Source: Odontocerum albicorne
Taxonomy: Eukaryota; Arthropoda; Insecta; Trichoptera; Odontoceridae
Reading direction: 5' to 3'
Assembly: GCA_949825065.1 (NCBI GenBank)
Contig: OX463862.1
Location: 21,557,071 to 21,621,070 of the forward strand
Length of the DNA stretch: 64,000 nucleotides
Shown here one piece after another: positions 10,801 through 22,800 of the stretch. The notes under the pieces are model-generated. The model saw only the letters and a list, made by a program, of their open reading frames with translations, was not told the origin of the DNA and made no database searches. Within the stretch, counting starts at the first letter, position 1; each line of letters starts with the position of its first letter. A program made the position numbers and the translations under genes.

Positions 10801-13800
10801 TTCCACTCCGAATGAGGTAACTTCAATGCGTTTTGAACGCATCAACCGCTTCTTTAGGGGTCGAAAAACGTTGACCTCGCAATTTATTTTTGATGTTCGG
10901 GAATAAAAAGAAGTCATTGGATGCCAAATCAGGGTTGTACGGCGGATGACCCATCAATTTGATGTTTTGAGTGCTCAAAAAGTCACTTGTTTGAGCCGAT
11001 GTGTGAGAGCTCGCATTGTCGTGGTGGAGAATGATCCGTTTTGAGCGATTATCAAATTATGCGGTATCCAACGCGAATAAATATTTTTGACGGCCAAATG
11101 TTCATGCAATATTGAATGTATGCGAGTGGAACTAATGCCCGAATATCAGTTCACGCACAGCATCGATGTTTTCTGGCACAACAACCGATTTTGGACGATC
11201 TTCACAAAATTCGTCCTGGAGCGAACTACGACCACGATTGAATTCGGCAAACCAGCGAAACACAGTGGCCCGGGATGATGCTTCATCTCCAAAAGTCGAA
11301 GCGAGTTGATCGGCACACTGTTGTTGAGTTAGTCCACGTCGGAAATCATAAAAATCATCGCACGAAAATGTTCACGATTTAATTCAATTTTTGGCTGAGA
11401 TGAATTTTTCAAGTCTCTGTAAACAACACAAATAGCACTCGTATGACAAAACTTTCTGAACACGTATACCATTAAAACCGTCAAATTTACGATGCTGATG
11501 TCAGATTTGACGTATCTACACTGGTGTTGCAATATCTCAAAACTTAAGGAGCAACCCTCGTACAACAAAAGTGAAATAAAAACATAGAAATAGATTGTCC
11601 GGGGTCGTATCAACCAGGTTACTGATTAACCGAGTCGGTAACAAAATCAGATTTTTTTTAATAACACTTGGAAGTATTATTTAAAATATAAAAATAATTT
11701 TTGATTAGACCACATATGTATCAGAAAATTGAACTGTCGAAATTATCAATAAGTACAAGAAAATAAAACTGGTGAAATGGCGAACTCGTCATTGTTTGGG
11801 ATTTCCTATCGATGGCATGTTTGTAAATTAATATTTGGCTATGTTTAAATTCAATGCTGACTTTTGATACAAGCGGGTGAATGCATCACGTCAAATTGTA
11901 AATTTAAATTGTGTCAATTAATATCGTCAATTTTGTATTTTCGTATTACGTAACTGTGTATTCTAGTTTTATGAGTATTTCTTTGTTGACTTCAATATCC
12001 TTTGATAAGTTTTCGAATTGTGGTATCAATTTCTCATCAGTTAGTATTTTCATATCTCGTAACAGGTGAACGCTCTGCTGTTTAATTTTTTTTAATATTA
12101 AGCTTAGTTAGCATGTACCAACAGAGTTATTTTTACTATAGAACAAAAACTTATAATTAAAAAAATATAAAAAAGTGTTTTTAGTCAAGTTGGTTGATGT
12201 TCGTGAATGGTGCGTGATATTTTAAAAATTAAAAATAGTGGCATGTCTAAGCAAAAAACTACGAAGACATCAACGTACGATGATTACGAGATGTTTTTTT
12301 AGGTTTCATCAGCAGAGAGGTGAGAGAATCCCGATTTCTAGGACTGTGTGTGGTGAAAGCAAAGTAGTTTTTTGAACAATTCAATTGACTGGAGACTGAC
12401 TTAATTAACAAGATTCAAACAAAGGCATGGGTTTAGTCGAAGTTGAGAAACTAATCTCAAATACGCCGGCAGTTGAGATGTTTTTCCCAATTTTTTTTGC
12501 AGATTATCTGGAGTTTTTATCCAGGTCAAATTTTTCCCTACTATCCCGGATAATCTAGTCTTCTATATTTTTTTATCTGCTGTATATATCAACAACTATT
12601 GTTTTTATGATTTATTGTTATTCGCTTTCTTTTTTTTATCTACATACTGTGGTGATCAACTTTGAGATTTTGTATTTTGTTTTCTTTGTATTTTGAAATA
12701 AAAGTTTAACTTTTCTTCTAATAATTCTTTTCCACGCATATTCAGTTTCAGTCAAAATAAAATGAATTTACAGCAAGTATTAGTGCTAAAATAATAACGA
12801 TAAGAAAAGAGGGTTAATAGTAAAATATTTTGCTCAACAGTGCGGAATGTTTGTCAATGTCTTCGGGTACCTGAACAAGAGAGAGTTGGCCGCGGCAGCT
12901 CGAGTTTGCCGGGCGTGGAGAGACATTGCGTACACGCGCAGTCTATGGAGATCGGTGCGCATGAAAAATTCACAGGTATAATGTAATCATTAGTTCATTT
13001 TCATTTATTCACAGGTACGATGGTCATCTAGAAAGTAAGGTTGAAAAGGCTTCTGAGGCCGGGGGAAATTTTTTGTTTCGAAGTTGGCGCACCTGACGTG
13101 TAGGGGGGATCCTAAAGGTCAGTTTGTTTGGTCCCGCGTGTTTGTCGGCCATTTTGTTCAGTCACCGTAAATTCTTCCGATGGAGAGGTTGTCGCGCGCT
13201 CCCGCCACCTCCCATCCCATTGTGTCGGAAAAACTTGGTTACGAGAGGTTGTGTGCGAGATGGGTGCCCGGAATGCTCACACCGGAGCACCGTCAAACTA
13301 GCGTGGCCGCTGCGCGTGAATTTTTGGATTGTTTTGCACAGGAGGGAGAAGCTTTTCTGGACTCGATCGTGACGGGGGATGAGACGTGGGTGTCACTACA
13401 CCCCAACAATTTTCCAACGATCAGGAGGTCGAGGAAACTGTGAAGAAGTGGCTGAAAGAGCTGGCGGCAGAGGTCTATGACACTGAGATACAAAAGCTGG
13501 TGCCCCGACTACAGAAATGTCTCGATCTCGACGGCGATTATGTTGAAAAATAGTTTAATATATTTGTGAAGTATCCTGTGAATTTCAATGAAATACAAGC
13601 ATTTTTCTATCCTACATAAATGTTGTAACCTTACTTTCTGGATGACCCTCGTATAATGTAGTCATTAGTTCATTTTCATCTATTCCGTACTTCAACTAAC
13701 TCACTTTTCTATGGCTTTCAAAATGGAAAAACAAGAACATGGAAACATTGGTATTGTCTAAGGTAGTCAATATTCGAGAATTACAATTGTGAGGTCATTG

Positions 13801-16800
13801 GTATTAAAATTTCATATAAATATTTATTATTAGTTTGAAAATATTGAGAAATAAATTATATTTTCATAAGTGGGAACCAAATCCATGACCTTCCTTATTC
13901 ATACCATTTTATTTTCGGTTGCAAATAGGAAATGAAAACCATGAGGATGAATGTTATTATATGTGTTTTGTTTTTCAAAACACAGTGTGTTGAAAGAGAC
14001 AATACTACTACTGATGACCATAGAACTTTTGTAGAATGATGGGTGGGTGGGAACATTTTTGCTCCCATCCTTTTTCCTTCTAGCTTTTCAAGATAGACCA
14101 ACACTGTCCTGGTCTATTGGAGTTCACGTTTCACTCGGTTTAACCTCAAATAGTTGAAATCGATGGAAAATGTATTTTGTTAAATATTTAAATTGTTCCT
14201 GTACAGGTGACAGATTGGCAGGGCCTAGCTGCAACGCTCAAGCGCCAAGGTACGAGACACTTGGACCTGCGTAAAATGCTGCTGCCCCCAGATGACACGG
14301 ACCATATTTGGGATCAGTTCACTAAACACATTGCTAGTGTCGATTCACTTCTTAGGTATGTATTTCATTTCATATTCATAAATTTATTACATTTTCTAAT
14401 GGAGATGTTTATTTTTTATTGTGTGCTGTATTCTCCTTTATCCACAGGAGATACGCTTCAAGACCCTCAGTGAATACCTGAAACTTACCATTACCTTACC
14501 TACCCTATATATTGTCGTGGTAACTGCAATAGGTTGTATGTCGAAAAAATTCACATCGATGAGCAAATGGTTGTATGTCAACATAACTTACAAAAAATAC
14601 AACTTACAATAAAAAAACTAACGGTAGTATTAATCCGGAGTACAATCAATCATGATATTATTTAATTTATAAAACCAGCCTAGAAGATGGGAGTAAATGG
14701 GAATGTTTTTTTTGTCTCCTGTAATATTTGATGCATTTGACATCTGACCTATTGCAGTTACCACGACGATATATACACTTAATCTTTGACGAGTCCCCAT
14801 AAAAAAAGAGCTATTTGCAAGCGCCCGCTACAAAGTTGGCCCAAAATTTATCATCCTATTTGTTTTTATTATAACTTTTAATATAATGGGAATAAAAGTT
14901 ATAAGAAAAACAAATGGGGTGCTAAATTTAGGATACCCTATATTTAATAATGAAAAAACACAATTTAATCTAAAAAAAAATGTTATAATAATATTGTTTA
15001 TTGAAATCGTAAATATATAAACATCATAATATAAATAGGCCAAAACCCGTACGGCGGTTGTCGTCAAAGAAAGAATACGAGAATTGAATTTTGAATACAA
15101 GAGAGCGAGAGAGGAATACTTAGATTTTCTGGGAAAGTAATTCGAAATTTGAATCTCGGTGGGTCCGTGATACTGAACGAATTTTAAATACCTAGCTAAC
15201 AATTTTTGAACCGGTGTAAAAGGGGACTATGTATAAATGATATATATAAACAAATTTTACATTTATGAATATATATTTTCATAAATGTAGAATTTGTTTT
15301 ACTTCCGTGAATATTTCACGCGTTGCAACTAGTTTATGTTATTTTACGGAAAAAAATTCATTCCACTGTCTGTGTTCAAGGGTTACACAGTGCCAGATTT
15401 CTGCACTTGTTTAGGTATGTATTTTATTTGTTGGTAACCGGCTCAGTCTAAATGCAGTCTTGAGCCACATCACGGTAAAAGGAAGTGATGGTGGAGAGAT
15501 ACATACAGCTGTGATAAAATTTTATTTGTCAATTAGACAGTAAGCGATTAACAATGATAACTAATCATAAAAAGATCAATTATAACAATATCCTTTTAAC
15601 ATTATGTGAATGTGGTCTCTCCCAAAATGTCTTATTGTATGTACTGTATTCACTCTGTTAATAACAAAGCTTTAAGTTGTTGACCTTCTGACGCTATGTT
15701 TTTTAATGGCCATTGACCTGAAGTAACTGAGACCGCATATAAAGAAGCACTACTGTACTTAATGAGTTTTTGGAATTATAAGAATACTTATTATTATTGC
15801 CTTGTGATGAATATTAAACTTTGATGTATAGGAGTAAAACATAGACTTGGAAAAAAAACGATTAACCGAATACATGCTGTAGAAATGTGTGCATTGATAA
15901 TATCTTGGAACATAAGATGTTAACAAGTTGGTATAACCATAAAAGTTACATAAAAACAATGTCACATCTAAAATAATTAAAAATTATGAAATATTGTTTT
16001 TTTTGCATAAACAACATTCAACCATTAGGGGATGCGGCGCTTCCACAGTGTCTATGGACGCAACGACACTGATGTACACTCTTATTATTTTTATTATCAT
16101 TTGGCAATATCGTCCAACCAACAAGAAATACATTCAAGAGGCACTAAGTGAAAAGTAAACTGCAACGCTTTTTTATAAAATTGAGTAACAACGGGAATCT
16201 ATCTCATATCCCTTAGGTTTAATGACAAATATCTTACCAACTAGATTACGGAGGTCGTCAATTGTAAATATTGAAATTCACAATTCTTCCAGATTGTTAT
16301 ATCTAGGGACAGATTACTTAAAAGTGTTTGTTATATATATGTATGTGACTTGAAGCATGTTTTGAAAACATTGCAATCTCAATTTTGATGGCTGTATCAA
16401 GGATATGGCATAGGGACTTCTAATATCTTAGAAATGGTATCATAACTTGATGGTGTGCGTGTATGGTGCAGAATAGAGCTATGCCGCTGCCCCGCATCGG
16501 TGGTGGAGCGTGTGTGCAAGGGACTACCGCAGCTCCAGGCCCTGATAGCCACCAGCATCCGGTGTGCCAAGCTCGATCCTGCTCCCCTAGGACGCCTCAC
16601 CAATCTCACAGAGCTGCGCATCAAGGGAATGAATGGTAATTATCATCATCATTTTCTATCAGTTCACTGCTGAACAGCCTTTCATTGACTTCTCTGTCCA
16701 TTGTCATATGCTGACATGTTTTAATTTCCAGTTTATTTAAAATGGGAAAGGACAAGAAAGTATAAGTTACTATAAGTTCAAGGTGGACATAGCTCATTAA

Positions 16801-19800
16801 GAAGAAAAGTATAGAGCAACTTCTCATTGGGCTGCATCAGATCGTTCCGACGATGGTGATCATCAAAGCAAAAGCTCTTGTCCTCAGCCAAATAAGAGTT
16901 CTTTTCTATATTCTAGTCCAATAACTTACGTTGCAAAACCAGGGCATCTGTCTTCTTCCGACTACTCGCTGACCCTCAACCTTTACTCTTAAAGGTTAAT
17001 AATGAAGAAAAACCATGATCCTCATAGCTGAGGGTCGTGACCTTCCATTCTTCTACTCTCTGCCTTACTGCTCACCTCCATCTCTCCTGACACAACGCAG
17101 TCCATAGTTCCTCGACCACTGTTGAACTAGTCGCAGTATTTATTTGGTTGGTCCATTTTGTGGATCTCCTCTCTCTGCTATCCTTAACATTTCCCGTAAG
17201 TTAAAGCGGAAACCTTTGATTAATTCCTTAACACTTATTTATGCACCTGTATTCACATTTCAAATGCCTTCAATTTATTTAATGTGATGTGTACATTACT
17301 GGTGAGCCCATGTTTACTGATGAGATGTGAAGAGAAAGATCTAAGAATGAATGTTGCAAAATCCAAAGTAATGGTAATAGAAAAGTGTGAAAGGCAAAGT
17401 AAATGCGTCATAAAAATGAAAAATTGGAACAAGTTGAGGATGTCTGCTATTTGGGTAGTATTTTTACAGATGATGGAAGAGTTATATACTCAAACTGGAC
17501 AGTATCAAAATTGTAAAGACACAATAGTATATTGGTGCCAACTTTGATGTATTCATATGGAAATGAAATGTGGATGTGGAAAATAAATGCTGTGCATTGA
17601 GAAGAATGCATTGAGGGACAATGTATGACAATATAGAATGAAGTGATAAGGGATCAATGTGAGCTTAAGACTGATGTGTTAAGTAAGATAAAGAAGAGTA
17701 TGTTGAGATGGTTTGGGCATGTGGAATGAATGAATGAAGAAGATCAATAAAACAAATATATATTGCAAATGTGAGTGAAAGGCGTGGGAGAAGACTATGA
17801 AAAGTATGGTTGGAGCAAATAAAAGATATTCCGAAAGAAAGAAATGTAGAAAGTCAGAGAAATCATAGATGTATGAGAAAGCCAGAGCCAAGCTAGCCAG
17901 AAGTGGCTAAAGATGTGTGTCTAGATAGGAAAGTATGGCGCTCTGTCCTCTGCCTATCTCGACAAGGAAATGGTGTGATAGTATGTATGTGTGTACATAT
18001 AAATTTTTAGGATATGAGTTTTAATCATTTATTTTTTAACATTTTAGGACTAAACCTGTCATCAGATCTGAAGTGTTTAGAGCACCTCACAAAATTAAAA
18101 CATTTAAGTATAACATCGATCAGAGGTAAGTTATATAAATACACAATACTTAATACACGGGGAATCTTAAAATGAGTACTTCATTATTACAGTAATTCCT
18201 CCATTGACGAGGTCTCCATTTATACGAGTTCACCTTAATACGGTTTATCCCTTTGAAACATTAAATTATATATATTCAGTAATAATTTGATTTCTATCAA
18301 TCAATATTTTTATACACGAACTATAAGAGCAACAACACGAACAATGTAAGATTCATCCAAGTTATTTTGAATAGGTATAGCAAAGTTCTGTAATTCTTTT
18401 TTTCGTATAAATAAATTGTTTAGCTTTCATAACAATATGTTTTAATATTTATCAATTACCACTTATGTAACATAATTCAAAAATAATAATTAAGTTCTTT
18501 CAACTAAGTAAGCATACAATATCTGGAAATATTTTACGTAGCTTGCAATGGCTCAACTTGTGCGCTGATTTCCTGGAACTCATTACCCCCGTAAATGGAG
18601 GGATTGCTGTACTAAGAGCATACATTTTTTTTAAATCTCTTTGAGGGTATATTACAATGTTCTGACCAGTTTCGATATTACTTTTTTTTTTCCGGGTTAC
18701 AATCCTAGGATTGGTCTGCACCAAGCACTCGATCGATATTACTATCATCTTCAAAGGACACCAATGTACACCAAAAATTTAAAAAAAAAACTCAATCTCT
18801 CAAATCTCACAGAAAAGGATAAGGAAGGGAAATGTATAAGAGTTAGGGACAGCACCACATTTCTTATCCTTCATTTATTTTATTTGTTTTTTTTTTTGTA
18901 ATGTTTTTAATTTGTCAATAATTGAGGATTTGAATCCCAAGCTAGAGCAATGTGTAGATGATAGTATGTAGATGGCGCTATATAAAGGAGTTTCAAAAAA
19001 GTATATACACACTTTTACAGTGTGCTGTTTACTTGAACTTGATGCTGTAATTTGTTGCACCACACATTCGTAAGGTGTTTAAGGATGAAGATGGCTTATT
19101 TCCAGCAAGATGGTGCACCTTCCCACTACCATTGTGATGTGAGAGTATCTTGAAAATTTGTCAAACAGGTGGATTGGACGTAGAGGTAGCATTGAATATC
19201 CCAGACCTCACGCCAATGGACTTTTTTATGGGGACTCGTCAAAGATGAAGTTAATGGCACAGAAACGGCAACAGTTAATTAATCGAAAGCAGCAATTGAT
19301 ACCGTCATTAAACAATACGTTCAAATACCATAAATAAACAAATTATTTGTGATGTGTGTGATTCCACATTATCAGTAATGCATTGACCAGAACAATTTGA
19401 GCACTTGTGATAATTAAAAAAATCTACGTGTCTTTTTTAATTTGAAGTTTTTATTTATTTTTTTAATTTAATTTAATTAACGACACAACAGTGTCTTTAT
19501 ATACAAATGAACATGTGACAGGTTCTACAAGTACTTAAAATTATTGACAAAAAACACAAAACTTTATCTTAAACTAACATGAAGATACAAAAAGCAGTAG
19601 TAATAATAAATTACAGTCATTGTTTTAAAATTATTTAATAATTATATGTATATTTAAGTTCAATATATGTATGTATGTATACCACAAAATATTACCAAAT
19701 TCCACCAAGCAGACTTACGTAATTGTCGAAGACTTATTTTATAGTGGTAAAGAACTCAGATTTGTTTTTAGTAGATATACCTTAATAAATACTGAATTCA

Positions 19801-22800
19801 TAATCGTTCAACATTTTTTTAGGAAACCTTGTAAATTGTATTTTTAGAAAACCTTGTAAATTGTATTTTTAGGAAACCTTGTAAATTGTATTTTACTATG
19901 ATAGGTATTTATTGACAATAAATACCTATCCCTAAAAGGACTATAATATTTTGAAATAAAAAAGGATGAAGCACATCTGAGGAGAATCTAAATAGTTGTA
20001 CTATTCTCGGCAGAATTTGAAAAACAGCAGTGTGAATGCATCGGGCAGCTATCCCAGCTGGAGTGCCTGGAGCTGGGCGAGTGCACTCTGAGCGGTGAGC
20101 AGGGGGCCCAGCTGCTGGCACCCCTCAAGCGGCTGACGCGCCTGCGCCTGGAGCGCTCCCCCTCCGAGGGGGCACACCTCATGCTGCACGCCGCTGCCAA
20201 GCTGCCGCTTCTCACACACTTAGAGCTCATCAATTTTGAGATCAAGGTATTTATTCGATACAAGTTTAACCCTATTCAAATAAAATACATAATGGAAAAG
20301 AATCTAAAAATAATAACAATAATACTTATGCTTCCCTGTGAGGTGGCTAAGTTATGTCTACAAAATTTATTGAGGACCTCATTCCTCAATTTATCCATTA
20401 AGATATTGAAGAATCATTTTGTGTGCATCATTTCGGGTGATGCTCTTAATAGCTTAATTTGTGAATAGGGCATGGAAGACGATCTTACTTCATGATAGTA
20501 TAAATAATTGTCAGATACATTTGGCCAAAGTTTGTGAATAGGGCATGGAAGACAATCTTACTTCATGATAGTATAAATAATTGTCAGATACATTTGGCAA
20601 AAGTTTGTGAATAGGGCATGGAAGACAATCTTACTTCATGATAGTATAAATAATTGTCAGATACATTTGGCAAAAGTTTGTCGATCGACAAGAGTATTGC
20701 TATTTTTTCTATTAATAATTTTTATATGTACAATTTCCTATTAGTATTTTTGAAAGGTGTATAGATCTCTTCTTTTTAACCGGTTAGGTGCCTTAAGCGA
20801 GTTTACTCTATCTCTGTTGCCGTGCCCGTGGGGCCGGCCATACAAAATAAGCGAGTTAAATCACTCAATTTTATGCCTGTTTCTAACCAATGTTTAGTAG
20901 TAATTCGAATAATCTAAAATATGGAACATGTAGAGAGATTTACCTAAAAGCTTCGCATGACAGCCAACATGTGTCTCGACTACAGGGTTATCAGTTTACT
21001 TATTTAACTGTTGAAATTTGAAATAATTTTATAGTTACATTATTCACTTTCCGTGCGTTATTAAAATAATTAATATTTTCGTGTTACGTATACTTTTTAA
21101 TTCTATCAAATATTTTATTTATGTATCTCCGTATTTTCTGTGATAAGCTGTGACAACCCTGACATTTTGTTTAAGTTTTAGTTGTGTTTTTATGAGTGAA
21201 CAGCGGCACAAACGACACATTTGTTTAAGTTTTAGTTGTGTTTTTACGAGTGAACAGCGGCAAAACGACACATATTGTACATATTTGGTAATTCTTCATA
21301 ATATCCTTTGAATATAGGTATATATACAAAGAAGATAATTCTATTAGGTTTTATTTTTGCTAAAAAATTCACAGCCCTCCTGGGATCAGCCATACTAATA
21401 CCTTGCGGCACCTAAAGGGGTAAAGGTGTGCTGAGGACACTCCTCGCATGTCCATATAAACATACGTCGAGTGCGTACCACACGCTAGGTATATTCTGTT
21501 GACATATTTGTATTTGCAAGATTTCTCAGCACGGCATGTATTTACGTAAAGTTTTATTCACAGTGAATGTGTTAAATAAGTACCTGAGTGATTTTAGCCA
21601 CTAAATGACAAATACATCTATAATTATTAATTTCTTATGTTCTTCTTATCCACAGGCGGGAGTAGAAGACGCATTAGCAGCATGTACCAACGTCCGTCGT
21701 CTGCTGATAATCCCTATGTACGTTTCTCAGTCGGCAACGACAAACTGGTGCGTGCTGGACGGTGTGCTCCGCCTGCGCTCCACGCTGACCCACCTCGTCT
21801 GGGGCGTGACAATTGAGCTTTTGCGGGTCACGGAGCTCTTCATCGATCAGGTGAGTCATCTTGTAACCCCCGTGTAGATGTCTCAGCTAGTCCAGACATA
21901 CTGGTATCACATAAAGACTCGAGAAGCTGGAAAGGCTGGAATCTTTATAAAATAAAGATTTAATATTTTGATTAATAAATTTTAACAGAAGCTTAACATA
22001 ATGCTGTGTTATAAGCGAAAAATTGGCTACCTCTGTGGCCTATTTGGTAAAACGCTGGTTTTCTACCTGGGGGTTTCAGGTTCCATTTGTGAAAAAAGTA
22101 AAATAAATAAGGGTTCCAGTCTGGTTAAAGATTTCGTCTTACAATACTTGCACGCCTTAAACATGTGATATGTTGTTGTTAATTTACGTGAAGTAGAATT
22201 TCTAACACGTACCATATAGGGAACTGTGAGTTCTTTGCCTGTTCCAGTAGTTTTTAACTGAAAGGCTGGATTATTCTTCAACATGTTGGAATCATCAATT
22301 TAAATATGTTGAAGTGTATCATACGATTTCTTATAGCATTATTGAGCAACACAAAATAGCTCTTTGTAAAAAAAACTTCCAAACGAAATTCTACAGTAAA
22401 TTAAACCTGGCGATCATCTTGGAACTTGGATCTCCTATCTCTATAGATAAATATGAATTGGGCTGCTGCAAAAATATATGGGTGTACTGAGAAGAATACA
22501 TGAGGTGACTCTTTTGGACCCTGTGTAATTTATTGAATATATTTTCTCATCTTATTATTTACTCTTGCAGTGTGACCGTCCAACAGAAGGAGCGGCACGC
22601 CCCGTGAAGCCTGTACGCAAGGCTGGCATGGGTGACTGCATTCCGGTGCTAAAGCCGGTACCAGGTATGTGTGCGGAAGTGGCAGGCAATGCGGGCAATG
22701 GCGGCCCCGCACGCGTAGAGATCCTCCCCCTGCCGGCGCTGCAGCGTCTGCTCACCACTGAGCTACCCGACACCCGCCTCAAGATCCTCCGGATCCCCTT

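Noticed and set aside
14828..15202. 124-codon - strand open frame in an F-box intron
   Set aside because: AT-driven residue content, no motif; part of it is the AT-rich hairpin at 14.84-14.93 kb.
16397..16624. - strand frame over F-box exon E
   Set aside because: Antisense shadow of the LRR exon.
20014..20040. Alternative splice acceptors at the two CAG words just downstream
   Set aside because: Both force an in-frame TGA after the split codon; only the acceptor ending at 20013 keeps the frame open.
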